A DNA stretch of 16,842 nucleotides from positions 1 through 16,842 of the forward strand of contig MU647847.1 of assembly GCA_026770585.1 (NCBI GenBank), given 5' to 3'. The DNA is from Baffinella frigidus (Eukaryota > Cryptophyceae > Cryptomonadales > Baffinellaceae). The position numbers and the translations under genes are program-made. Below the pieces are notes generated by a model. It did not search any database. It was not told the origin of the DNA and worked only from the letters and a program-made list of their open reading frames with translations. Positions 1 to 7,536 of this stretch are shown in pieces (within the stretch, counting starts at the first letter, position 1; each line of letters starts with the position of its first letter).

Positions 1-1
1 T

Positions 2-289
2 GCCCCGGAGCGGCGCGTCGCCGCACCCAGGATCTGCACCCGGGGCAGTGCCGTGTCTGGTGACGGCACCACGACTCAGCAGTTGGTGTATTACGCGTCC
101 GTATGGGCCATCAGCCCTGTCGCATTCGTCTGCAGGTGTTGTTTCACGTGGGTCTGTCGTGTTTTCCGCGACCATGCCGTGGTTGACTCGTTCTTGGACA
201 AGGTTGCAATGATGCATGATTACATAGACATGGTGGATACGACTCGTACTCGAGAAGTCGAAGCGGCCCGTTCCCCCTATTGCATCTAA
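2..289 (+). CDS. possible 3'-terminal exon of a gene cut by the window edge
   Basis: One frame is open from base 2 to a TAA at 287-289 (about 95 residues), with an internal ATG at 53 that need not be the start. The translation has a hydrophobic middle (YYASVWAISPVAFVC, near residues 29-43), then an acidic, protein-like tail (FLDKVAMMHDYIDMVD). An AATAAA overlaps the stop region at 288-293. I do not recognise the family. A chance open frame is a real alternative because the stretch is short and no splice acceptor is visible at the left edge. Confidence 0.22.
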   Translation, partial: APERRVAAPRICTRGSAVSGDGTTTQQLVYYASVWAISPVAFVCRCCFTWVCRVFRDHAVVDSFLDKVAMMHDYIDMVDTTRTREVEAARSPYCI

Positions 290-803
290 TAAAACGAACA
301 CCCGAAACCTCCGAGCCTGTGTGTGCGTGCGCGAGTGTGGTGCAAGCAATGGTGGGGGCATCCGCTGCCGCTTGTGAGGTAGCGTCCCTCGGCGATACAG
401 AGGGTGTGGGGTGGGCGTGGGCTCTAAGATTACGTGGCTGTAATTGGTGAACTTGCAAGTGTAACTCTATGCCACTGCGCGTCGCGAGCCTAAAGGCCAC
501 AAGAATGGCATCTGTACTATGGCGGTTGTGGACGATGCTTGTCACCGGATACTGAGGGATAGCCTCGAACCGTCCACCAGCAACCCGCTGCAGCTTATAT
601 CTGGATCGGGTACTGTAGTAATTTTCAGCTAAACCGAAGAAATCTCTTCGGTATCTCCCGTCAGCAATTCGAGGTCCCTGGGGTTTCCTACTGTAGGGTC
701 ATAGGAAAGAGTTTTCCAATAAAATACCCGAATCCTTGCGAGTACCCGGTATAAGCTGCTACGGGTTGCTGGTGGGTGGTGTCAGTAGTGTGGTGCCGAA
801 CAT
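290..803. other. unassigned spacer with one perfect hairpin
   Basis: No gene or known repeat is seen here. The only clear structure is at 633-652: ACCGAAGA, a 4-base loop AATC, then TCTTCGGT, a perfect 8-bp stem. No T-run follows it on either strand in the pattern expected of a terminator. Confidence 0.5.
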
Positions 804-1020
804 GGAGCGGCCCCTTGAACCACGGCGGGCGGAGCCCTCTGCTCAATTTGGGGGTAAGGCAGTACTGATCCTTGCCTGGGGATGGCACGGGCTGACACCG
901 ACAATCCTATGCTTTCTCTGCAGTCCTTTCTACGGAAGGGTGTGTCGTTGGCATATGCTGGGAGAAATTAAAACCTAAAGGACCTATGATTAGATGTTTA
1001 AATAAAACGAAATAACGAAA
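804..1020 (+). repeat. repeat family D, copy 1, split by a family C insertion
   Basis: Bases 804-908 match, in reverse complement and with few differences, bases about 6757-6864. The match resumes at about 997-1020 (TTTAAATAAAACGAAATAAC), matching 6730-6752. The roughly 90 bases between (909 to about 996) are absent from the second copy and are a family C unit. The pair therefore shows an insertion in this copy. No protein-coding character is seen. Confidence 0.7.
909..990 (+). mobile_element. family C retroposon-like unit inside repeat D
   Basis: The unit runs from ATGCTTTCTCTGCAGTCC through TTCTACGGAAGGGTGTGTCG to TTAAAACCTAAAGGACCT. Related copies at 4690-5036 and 6439-6610 extend further upstream, so this one is truncated on the 5' side. 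It ends in the family's CCTAAAGGA-type tail. Variable 5' truncation with a simple tail is typical of SINE or LINE fragments. No transcript promoter boxes were identified, so the class is inferred. Confidence 0.55.
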
Positions 1021-1096
1021 TAACACGGAAAGCGTTGCAGCGTTCGATGGCACAGACGAGGCAATATTTTCAATGTTCGTAGACCTTTAGGTTTTT

Positions 1097-1142
1097 ACGC
1101 ATATACATATAATATATACATATGTATATGTATATATATATC

Positions 1143-1175
<33 letters not shown>

Positions 1176-1184
1176 CTCATATGT
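1097..1184. repeat. AT microsatellite
   Basis: This is a long run of TA, CATA and GTATA units, including an uninterrupted TA tract around 1143-1165. It is self-complementary and could extrude a cruciform. It sits in the gap between the D/C repeats and the first A/B elements. Confidence 0.85.
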
Positions 1185-1263
1185 TTCTTTCTAGACACTC
1201 CCGTCGTTCACACTCCTGAGTTCAATCGTTTCCTCCGAGAACGGACACAGGTCATAGATAGGG

Positions 1264-1313
1264 GCCTAGGACCTGCTGGGGGTCGTATTTGACCCCCTCG
1301 CCACTTAAGGGGT
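1264..1313. mobile_element. family B element fragment (one end)
   Basis: This has the family B inner motif CCTAGGACCTGC, a GGGGGTC...GACCCCC hairpin (1278-1297) and the terminal GCCACTTAAGGGG. The other terminus is missing. The end resembles the intact B copies at 11,212-13,262. Confidence 0.5.
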
Positions 1314-1342
1314 ATCATACGTATCCATACTGATCAACAATA

Positions 1343-1459
1343 CAGGGGTACCTCGCTCATAAGAAACGCGCCCCCCCTAGGGCCCTACAGAAGGCCTATT
1401 CCTAGGGCCCTACGGTGGTCCTCGGGGGGGGGCAGTTTCTTATGAGCGAGGTACCCCTG
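1343..1459. mobile_element. family A MITE, full length (117 bp)
   Basis: It begins CAGGGGTACCTCGCTCATAA and ends with the reverse complement (TTATGAGCGAGGTACCCCTG). TA lies immediately outside both ends (1341-1342 and 1460-1461). The inside is GC-rich and almost wholly palindromic (GGCCTATTCCTAGGGCCC), so one strand folds into a single long hairpin. It has no coding capacity and must be non-autonomous. Confidence 0.9.
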
Positions 1460-1511
1460 TACTGGCTCCTCGGCTGCTTCCGCAAGTGAGGGGGGTTGGC
1501 ATCCAGGGGTA

Positions 1512-1629
1512 CAGGGGTACCTCGCTCATAAGAAACTGCCTCCCCCTAGGACCCTACAGTAGGCCTATGCCTAGGGCCCTATGGTGGTCCTAGTGGGGGG
1601 GGGGGGGTTCTTTTGGGCAAGGTACAGGG
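1512..1629. mobile_element. family A MITE with decayed right end
   Basis: The left terminus and core are intact and flanked by TA at 1510-1511. The right terminus is degraded to TTCTTTTGGGCAAGGTACAGGG after a 14-base G run. It lies about 50 bp from the first copy and in the same core orientation. Confidence 0.8.
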
Positions 1630-1705
1630 CTCCCTAGAACCTCAAACAGCCTGGGGACATGCCGTTCCCACGGAGTTCCCAGGACGAGCACAGCCTCTCA
1701 TTATG

Positions 1706-2350
1706 ACCCCGCTAGAGGGGAGGCGTCTCACAAGGCCCTGGGGCAACACAAGGGTGGCGTAGGGGTAGAACCGTGAATGGGAGTTCCCCGCAAAAAGTTC
1801 CCAAAACGAAAATAGGCCGGGGAGGGCTGCCGAGACGGGCGGCTGGATTGTCCTGGGGGGAGCTGAGAGCGCAGTCACCGGTGCTCACGCAGTCTCAAGG
1901 TACCCCCTCGCACATCTGCCAATCCGTGCCAGAACCGAGTGGTTTGGGCTCGGTACTCAGCAGATGAGCTCCCCAGGTGGCACCCGCACACGGGCACCTG
2001 CCGACCGCGAAAACATGCCAGAAAACTCGGTTCTAGCATGGGAAGCACTGCCCTTCCGCGGGCAGATGTACGAGGGGGTACCTTGAGACTGCGTGAGCAC
2101 CGGTGACTGCGCTCTCAGCTCCCCCCAGGACACTCCAGCCGCCCGTCTCGGCAGCCCTCCCCGGCCTATTTTCGTTTTGGGAACTTTTTGCGGGGAACTC
2201 CCATTCACGGTTCTACCCCTACGCCGCCCTCGGCCATGGGCCAGGTCGCGAGCCTCTAGTTGACTGATGTGAAGGGTCAATGAACTCAGGTTTGGTCTCA
2301 GCTCGTGTTGCCTCTGGCCTTGCGAGACGCCTCTCAACCCAAGCGGGGCC
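1706..2350. repeat. long inverted duplication (foldback)
   Basis: The left arm (1776-1919) and right arm (about 2065-2205) are reverse complements over about 143 bases with two differences. Similarity continues outward to about 1752 and 2229. After an extra segment in the right arm (about 2230-2300) it resumes at 1706-1750 versus 2303-2350 (shared GAGACGCCTC and GCGGGG), where identity is lower. The unpaired centre is roughly 1940-2025. Mirror open frames (MNGSSPQKVPKTKIG...) arise from each arm and are probably not genes. Confidence 0.85.
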
Positions 2351-2512
2351 ACAACAAGGGTTATTCGGAGTCAGGGGTTGTTCGAAGCAAGGGGTTATTC
2401 AGAGTAAGGACACTCCCCGTCTTAGGAGCTGTGCTTCGATCATGTGTTTTGATGCTCTGTATGACACTACGCATCGCCGATCACTTCCCCAAGGTAAATA
2501 GATACATATGCA
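2351..2512. other. unassigned spacer with short direct repeats
   Basis: GGGTTATTCGGAGT, GGGTTGTTCGAAGC and GGGTTATTCAGAGT occur between about 2358 and 2406 as three degenerate direct repeats. Nothing else is recognised. Confidence 0.5.
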
Positions 2513-2592
2513 CAGGGGTACCTCGCTCACAAGAAAATTACTCCCCCAAAGTCCCTGCAGTAGGCCGTGGGTGTCCGATGTTTATCCGAGGT
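2513..2592. mobile_element. family A MITE, internally deleted
   Basis: The left end CAGGGGTACCTCGCTCACAA is present, with only a short core, and a degraded right end (TTTATCCGAGGTAC) runs straight into the next A copy. The flank here is CA rather than TA, consistent with an old, mutated copy. Confidence 0.65.
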
Positions 2593-2593
2593 A

Positions 2594-2677
2594 CAGGGGT
2601 ACCTCGCTCATAAGAAACCGCCAACACCCTAGGGCCACCATAGGGCCCTAGGCATAGGCCTACTGTAGGGTCCTAGG
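2594..2677. mobile_element. family A MITE, right terminus lost
   Basis: The left terminus and complete core (GGCCCTAGGCATAGGCCTAC) are present. The sequence departs from the family after GGGTCCTAGG at 2677, where the right arm should begin. Confidence 0.75.
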
Positions 2678-2684
2678 ACCCATC

Positions 2685-2716
2685 GGTTTTTAGTAAAAAA
2701 CACCAGTTTTTAGCGG
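2685..2716. repeat. TTTTTAGT / ACTAAAAA-type short inverted motif
   Basis: GGTTTTTAGTAAAAAACACC followed by AGTTTTTAGC is an imperfect inverted motif. It resembles the ACTGGTTAAAAAACTGGT stretch near 5207-5266. Function unknown. Confidence 0.35.
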
Positions 2717-2757
2717 GAAATGGGTGTTTCACTGCACAAGGTACCTGTAAACTCTCT

Positions 2758-3685
2758 CCCGAGTCCCTCTGAGTGAATCCTGAGACCCTGTGAGTCAATC
2801 CTGCGTCGTTCTGAACGAATCCTGAATAATCCTGAGTTTTCTGGGTGAATCCTGAGTCATCCTGACTGAATCCTGAGTTTTTCTGGGTCAATCCTGAGTC
2901 TCTCTGGGTCAATCCTGAGTGATAGTGACTGAATCCTGAGTCTTTCTGTGTGAATCCTGAGTCTTTCTGGGCGAATCCTGAGTCGTTCTGGGCGAATCCT
3001 GAGTTTTTCTGAGTGAATCCTGAGTCATCCTGACTGAATCCTGAGTTTTTCTGGGTCGATCCTAAGTCTCTCTGGGTCAATCCTGAGTGATAGTGACTGA
3101 ATCCTGAGTCTTTCTGTGTGAATCCTGAGTCTTTCTGGGCGAATCCTGAGTCGTTCTGGGCGAATCCTGAGTTTTTCTGAGTGAATCCTGAGTCATCCTG
3201 ACTGAATCCTGAGTTTTTCTGGGTCGATCCTAAGTCTCTCTGGGTCAATCCTGAGTGATAGTGACTGAATCCTGAGTCTTTCTGTGTGAATCCTGAGTCT
3301 TTCTGGGCAAATCCTGAGTCTTTTTGGGCGAATCCTGAGTTTTTCTCGGTGAATCCTGAGTCATTCTGACTGAATCCTGAGTTTTTCTGGGTCAATCCTG
3401 AATCTCTCTGGGTCAATCCTGAGTGATGGTGACTGAATCCTGAGTCTTTCTGTGTGAATCCTGAGTCTTTCTTGGTGAATCCTGGGTCGTCCCGACTGAA
3501 TCCTGATTCATCCTGCCTGATTCCTGAGTCATCCTGACTGAATCCTGAGTCCTCCTGCCTGATTCCTGAGTCATTCTGACTGAATCCTGAGTCATCCTGA
3601 CTAATTCCTGAGTCATTCTGACTGAATCCTGAGCCATCCTGACTGATTCCTGAGTCATCCTGCCTGAATCCTGAGTCAGATTCCA
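2758..3685 (-). repeat. 21-bp minisatellite with 168-bp higher-order units
   Basis: About 44 tandem copies of a 21-bp unit (consensus GAATCCTGAGTCNTTCTGNNT on this strand). The marker GATAGTGACT occurs at 2921, 3089 and 3257, and its variant GATGGTGACT at 3425, an exact 168-bp (8 x 21) spacing. The 3,480-3,685 part is monomeric and less ordered. Because 21 is a multiple of 3, two minus-strand frames stay open throughout. One (3686-2673, 337 codons) reads as heptads such as DSGFTQK. The openness is expected from the period, so this is called a repeat; a repetitive protein is possible but unproven. Confidence 0.9.
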
Positions 3686-3784
3686 AGCTTGCGAGGGCCC
3701 CTTTTCTGCCACGCCAAAAGTGTCTTGTGGGGTCGAACCCACGACGGGCGCGCTTCCGCGACTCGGAGGTTCCACGTCCCTATC
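3686..3784. other. unassigned spacer
   Basis: No gene is seen. The minus strand carries GGGTTCGACCCC (about 3731-3742), resembling a tRNA T-loop or B-box, but the surrounding stems do not fold into a tRNA. Confidence 0.4.
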
Positions 3785-3895
3785 CTTTAGGTCCTTTAGG
3801 TTTTAAATGCTCCCAACATATGCCAACGACACGCCCTTCCGTAGAAAGGACTGCAGAGAAAGCATTTTTGCTCTCGGATCGCGTTTAGTCCGGCG
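3785..3895 (-). mobile_element. family C unit, minus orientation
   Basis: On the + strand it starts with the reverse-complement tail CCTTTAGGTCCTTTAGG, then TTTTAAATGCTCCCAACATA and CGCCCTTCCGTAGAAAGGAC, ending in GCTCTCGGATCGCGTTTAG. Two tail units are present. It faces the partial copy at about 3935-3985. Confidence 0.65.
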
Positions 3896-3934
3896 TGGTT
3901 CCAGAGACTTCTCCTCCCATCGAGTGGGTGCCCC

Positions 3935-3985
3935 TGGCTGGAGCCTATGTTGGGAGCTCGAAAAACCTGAAGGAGCTAAATGTAC
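3935..3985 (+). mobile_element. family C tail fragment, plus orientation
   Basis: CCTATGTTGGGAGCTCGAAAAACCTGAAGGAGCT is the subtype with GGGAGCTCGAA before the tail, shared with 5372-5415 and 7327-7368. It is heavily 5' truncated. Confidence 0.5.
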
Positions 3986-4201
3986 CTTCGGTGCCAGACC
4001 GAATCCTCCCAACAGAATATTTGTGACGGGTCGCCTCTTCACGCGGATCGGTATGCAATAGCGTATGGAGAGATTGATAATTTATTTCCAAACAACCAGC
4101 GTCTACGCCGCACATGCTACGCATTGTGCCACATATTGTACCCCGTGTCGGCCGCTCATACGAACATTTTCCGGATGGATTCTAACTCCACCTCCTACCT
4201 T

Positions 4202-4300
4202 AGCGTAGGGACATAGAAGGGTTCCTACGGATAAGGTAACGGAAAGTTAGCCCGAGTTGGGCCGAAAATCCCTTCGTAGCCCGCTGTGCGGTTGCTGGCT
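4202..4300 (+). repeat. repeat family E, copy 1
   Basis: AGGGACATAGAAGGGTTCC, GGATAAGGTAACGGAAA and AAAATCCCTTCGTAGCCC match 16,200-16,295 in the same order with scattered differences. Dispersed, non-coding, origin unknown. Confidence 0.6.
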
Positions 4301-4689
4301 GGTTCAGCTGAGGTTGCAAGGGCGCAGTGGTGCAAAAGCCTCTGCGACTATCAACGGCGCGTCCTTGAAGCACAGCACTGTTTATCCGGGGAAACCTATT
4401 TTTCTCTCATTTGATGGCAATAAAAAATACTACACAAATGCTTTAATATTACTAGTAAGAACGTGGCTGCGTGCGCGCTGTTTTCGTAGCGGTGCTCCGC
4501 GGCTGGGAACTTTGCGCATTTGGCTGTGGTGGTGTGTGGGAATCTCAACACCCACCTGGTCCGAGGTTCTGTGGGGGTGGGTGAAGGTATACGGGTATCC
4601 GTTGTTGGAGCTCTTATGCTTCAATCATGGGATACCATGAGCCTCATAAAGGCTGACTTGTGTCTGGTGTGTGGGCGAGCGCGGTCCTA
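4301..4689. other. unassigned stretch
   Basis: No gene or recognised repeat is seen in most of this stretch. GGGTATCCGTTGTTGGAGCTCTTATGC (4587-4613) reappears in altered form at 5112-5145, so part of it is another dispersed repeat. Confidence 0.4.
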
Positions 4690-5036
4690 TGGATCAACTC
4701 AAGCACCCCGAGAGAACTAACCCTTTATCCCCTCTTCACGAGCCTCTGCACTGGAGAGCTAAACACGATCCAAGAGCAAAAATGCTTTCTCTGCAGTCCT
4801 TTCTGCGGAAGGGCGTGTCGTTGGGCTATGTTGGGCGAAATTAAAACCTAGAAGACCTAAAAAAAAATGTTTTTCTGCAGATCTTTTCTACGGAAAGGCG
4901 TGTCGTTGGGCTATGTTGGGAGCATTTAAAACCTCAAGGACCTAAAAATGCTTTTTCTGCTGATCCTTTCTACTGAAGGGTGCGTCGTTGGCATATGTTG
5001 GGCGAAATTAAAACCTAAAGGACCTAAAGGACCTGA
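4690..5036 (+). mobile_element. three family C units head to tail
   Basis: Three copies follow each other in the same direction: 4690-4860 (the longest, starting near ATCAACTCAAGCACCCCGAG), 4862-4945 and 4946-5036. Each ends in AAACCT(A/C)A(A/G)(A/G)GACCTAAA and the next begins directly in that tail. The last tail has two CCTAAAGGA units. Head-to-tail growth at the tail suggests insertion into, or template switching at, the tail. Confidence 0.65.
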
Positions 5037-5238
5037 TCTCACTTCACCCCCCCACACAATTCCTTTCCTAAAGGATCTCACCTTTTGGAATCCTGCCCCC
5101 TCTTGACATAAGGGGTATCCGTTCATCCGTGGATGGAGCTCTTATGCAGCATAAGACTACGGCCATTTGCGGCCCGTTGGTGGATGAAAAAAAAAATTGA
5201 CCTTAAAACACTGGTTAAAAAACTGGTACCCCACACCC

Positions 5239-5287
5239 CAGCCAGTCTCAGTTTTTAACTAAAAACTGGTAGTGATGAGACTGGCTG
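5239..5287. repeat. bulged perfect hairpin
   Basis: CAGCCAGTCTCA (5239-5250) pairs with TGAGACTGGCTG (5276-5287). Directly inside, GTTTTT (5251-5256) pairs with AAAAAC (5261-5266) around the loop AACT. A 9-base bulge (5267-5275) lies on one side only. No protein gene is adjacent. Confidence 0.7.
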
Positions 5288-5310
5288 ATGGGTTCTCGTC
5301 GGCCACACTA

Positions 5311-5333
5311 CTTATGAGCGAGGTACAGCTGTA
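5311..5333. mobile_element. solo family A terminus
   Basis: CTTATGAGCGAGGTACAGCTG is followed by TA. It is the right end of family A with two changes near the tip; no core or left end is nearby. Confidence 0.6.
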
Positions 5334-5371
5334 GGGGGGCAGAGCTCTCACTTGCTGATTTCGTTGATTGC

Positions 5372-5415
5372 TCCTTTAGGTCCTTTAGGTTCTTCGAGCT
5401 CCCAACATAGGCGGA
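5372..5415 (-). mobile_element. family C tail fragment, minus orientation
   Basis: CCTTTAGGTCCTTTAGGTTC is followed by TTCGAGCTCCCAACATAGGC. It is the GGGAGCTCGAA subtype with two tail units and strong 5' truncation. Confidence 0.55.
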
Positions 5416-5546
5416 CACTGGAACTTATCTGCACGAAAAACATGCTTCGCTTGAGGGCTCATCGCGCCCCCCTATGCACCACGCCACCAACCCCCCGCGG
5501 TGGTTGCTGAACGCTCAGCGACCACTCACACCTCACCAGTGAAAAC

Positions 5547-5548
<2 letters not shown>

Positions 5549-5582
<34 letters not shown>
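5549..5582. repeat. GT/GA microsatellite
   Basis: A (GT) run is followed directly by a (GA) run. The open frames across it on both strands are repeat artefacts. Confidence 0.8.
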
Positions 5583-5754
5583 TAGCCCCACGCTCTCCTG
5601 CCGATCGCCAGACTTTGCCCGTTTCGGGTCACGACGAGAGATCAAATCACTCGAGACAAGGGGGAGAGGTGCAAGGCGGATTTTCAAAAAACCGAAGAGC
5701 GTCCCGTTCACGACCGTGAGCCGTGGAGCAATGATCGGCGTGCGCCGCTGCAGC

Positions 5755-5850
5755 TTTAGGTCCTTTAGGTCCTTTAGGTTTTAATTTCTCCCATCAACAA
5801 CGAAATCAACCAACATGGCCCAACGACACGCCCTTCCGTAGAAAGGATCT
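5755..5850 (-). mobile_element. family C unit, minus orientation
   Basis: This copy has three tail steps (TTTAGGTCCTTTAGGTCC then TTTAGGTTTTAATTTCTCCC). It continues through CAACATGGCCCAACGACACG to CCGTAGAAAGGATCTGC. A short extra insertion (ATCAACAACGAAATCAAC) lies inside it. Confidence 0.6.
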
Positions 5851-5904
5851 GCTGCTTCGACGGAGGAAACGCAGCGAGAATCGGGGGGGAAGCGAGGTTC
5901 AGCA

Positions 5905-6000
5905 AGTTGACAAACACGACCGCTTCACGCTAGAATCGGCGGGGCTGGTGGTGCTTTGGTGCTTTGTATTACTCACATCGAAGGCCACGCCCACTTCACT
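5905..6000 (+). repeat. repeat family F, copy 1
   Basis: TGGTGCTTTGGTGCTTTGTA, then CTCACATCGAAGGCCACGCC, match 6911-6965. The upstream piece AAACACGACCGCTTCACGCT also resembles 7216-7237. It is dispersed and non-coding. Confidence 0.55.
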
Positions 6001-6133
6001 CTTGAGGAGATGGGAACAATCTACGGATGAGCTCCTCGACCCAACCCATGCAGGCCCCGCCGAGCCCCTTTCTTCCCCCCTCCCCCAAGCACCAAAACCC
6101 AGGCATTTAGCCTTTTCCATTCCTGTGTGAATC

Positions 6134-6227
6134 TAAGGATGTTTTTAGTTGTTAATTGAAAAAGATCGACCCTGACCCAAAATCCAAGGGTCAGGGTCGG
6201 GAATTCCAAATCCAAAGGATGTTTTGT
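6134..6227. repeat. perfect 12-bp hairpin flanked by 11-bp direct repeats
   Basis: CGACCCTGACCC (6167-6178) and GGGTCAGGGTCG (6188-6199) form a perfect stem with a 9-base loop. AAGGATGTTTT occurs on both sides (6134-6144 and 6217-6227). The arrangement could be a small insertion with target duplications, or coincidence. Confidence 0.5.
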
Positions 6228-6399
6228 TAGATGACTGGCTTAAATGAAGTTTTATGCTATCTTATGCATGCGATTGATGACAAGAAATCTCTTCTTTGCA
6301 TCCCCCACCCATATGATGACACAAAACGGCGCCTTTTTGTCAGATTTCAGCCCGACCCGACCCTCGGAAAATCCAAGCCAACCCGAATTCTACAATACA

Positions 6400-6438
6400 A
6401 AAATCCGAGGGCACTTTCGTACAACAGAATTGAAAGTT
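6400..6438. repeat. fragment related to the inverted repeat at 7570-7675
   Basis: ATCCGAGGGCACTTTCGTAC and AACAGAATTGAAAGTTGG resemble ATCTGAGAGCACATTTGTGA and AACAAAATTGAAAGTCGG at 7589-7637. A family C unit follows directly. Confidence 0.45.
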
Positions 6439-6610
6439 GGTCCTTTAGGTTTTAATTTCTCCCAACATGGCCCAACGACGCGCCCTTCCGTAGAAAGGAT
6501 CTGCATAGAAAGCATTTTTGCTTTCGGATCGCATTTCGCTCTCCAGTGCAGAGGCTCGTGAGGAGGGGATCGTGGGTAGTTCTCTTGGGGTGCTTGAGCT
6601 AGACCCAAAA
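6439..6610 (-). mobile_element. family C unit, long copy, minus orientation
   Basis: It starts with the tail GTCCTTTAGGTTTTAATTTC and continues through CGTAGAAAGGATCTGC, AGAAAGCATTTTTGCTTTCG, CTCTCCAGTGCAGAGGCTCG and GTGCTTGAGCTAGACCC. The last parts are shared with 4690-4790 (reversed). The full consensus is therefore at least about 170 bp. This copy has one tail unit. Confidence 0.65.
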
Positions 6611-6729
6611 GGTACAGGCTCGTACTCACACCGAAACCAAGTCAGCCGTTCTAAGGCTCATGGTACACAAAGGTTTCAGATTTTCGTGACGAGTGGGGGA
6701 ACACCTCCAAAAACGTCAGCGGGTTTTCA

Positions 6730-6864
6730 ATTTCGTTATTTCGTTTTATTTAAACAGGATTGTCGGTGTCAGCTCGTGCCATCCCCAGGCAAGGATCAGT
6801 ACTGCCTTGCTCCCAAATTGAGCAGAGGGCTCCGCCCGCCGTGGTTCAAGGGGCCGCTCCCGAT
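6730..6864 (-). repeat. repeat family D, copy 2, without the C insertion
   Basis: This is the reverse complement of 804-908 joined directly to about 997-1020. At the point where copy 1 carries family C, this copy simply reads TTTAAACAGGATTGTCGG. It serves as the unoccupied site. Confidence 0.7.
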
Positions 6865-6904
6865 TCCGAATGGTCATGCTAAAAGAAGCTACACTATTCA
6901 GAAT

Positions 6905-6975
6905 GCTGAACTTTGGTGCTTTGGTGCTTTTTTTTTTACACTCACATCGAAGGCCACAGCCCACCTCACTCTTAC
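6905..6975 (+). repeat. repeat family F, copy 2
   Basis: TTTGGTGCTTTGGTGCTTTT, then ACACTCACATCGAAGGCCAC, correspond to 5950-5995. A poly-T expansion lies where copy 1 has GTATTA. Confidence 0.55.
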
Positions 6976-7043
6976 TAAAAATTGTCTTATCATGCGCGCA
7001 TCCGCTAGGCCGTCGAGCGCGCCGTCCCCGCTCCTCTTTCGTC

Positions 7044-7187
7044 GAACCCACTATGTCGAGAAAACAGAAAGCCCCAGTCTTCTCCCGGCCCCCGTCCTTA
7101 TTTGTCATCGCGTCTGACCCGCTATGGCGAACAAGAGAGACCCAGCCTTCTCCCGCCCCCCGTCCTTGCGCCGCTCCTCTCCTCGAG
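7044..7187. repeat. two-copy tandem duplication of about 72 bp
   Basis: GAACCCACTATGTCGAG...CCCAGTCTTCTCCCGGCCCCC is followed by the diverged copy GACCCGCTATGGCGAAC...CCCAGCCTTCTCCCGCCCCCC. Open frames across it on both strands look like shadows of the duplication. Confidence 0.5.
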
Positions 7188-7326
7188 GGAGAAAACAAGG
7201 TTTACTAAATTGTTAAACACGACCGCTGTACGTTTAGCCGGTTTCTGCCGCGATCCTCTGTACAGGGGGGCTTGATGCGATCCGAAAGGAAGCATGGTCT
7301 TTCTACAGAACCAGTTCCGGTGTCCG

Positions 7327-7368
7327 CCTATGTTGGGAGCTCGAAGAACCTAAAGGACCTAAAGGACG
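7327..7368 (+). mobile_element. family C tail fragment, plus orientation
   Basis: CCTATGTTGGGAGCTCGAAG is followed by AACCTAAAGGACCTAAAGGA. It is the GGGAGCTCGAA subtype with two tail units. Confidence 0.55.
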
Positions 7369-7536
7369 CCAGGTGGACAGGTGGGACGAGACGTGAGAGA
7401 TCTAGCAGCCCAGAAGCACCCAGAGGGTGGGTGGAGAAAGAATATCTCGTCCACTAGAACGAGCTAACTACGCCACGGGGTAGGCGTTGACGACGACGGG
7501 GAGCCTGCATGGGGAAAAAATGTTTTTCTCCACTTT

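Noticed and set aside
633-652. Transcription terminator
   Set aside because: The stem is perfect but lacks a following T-run, and bacterial-type termination is not expected in nuclear DNA.
1343-1459. Recurring peptides YRGTSLIRN and MSEVPLY near many sites
   Set aside because: These are the left and right terminal repeats of family A read in frame, not conserved proteins. They are a likely source of false gene models.
2758-3685. CRISPR-like array
   Set aside because: The 21-bp units are directly contiguous with no unique spacers and are imperfect; it is a minisatellite in a eukaryotic context.
3700-3784. Possible minus-strand tRNA from GGGTTCGACCCC
   Set aside because: The T-stem does not pair with a 7-base loop, and no acceptor, D or anticodon stems can be drawn.
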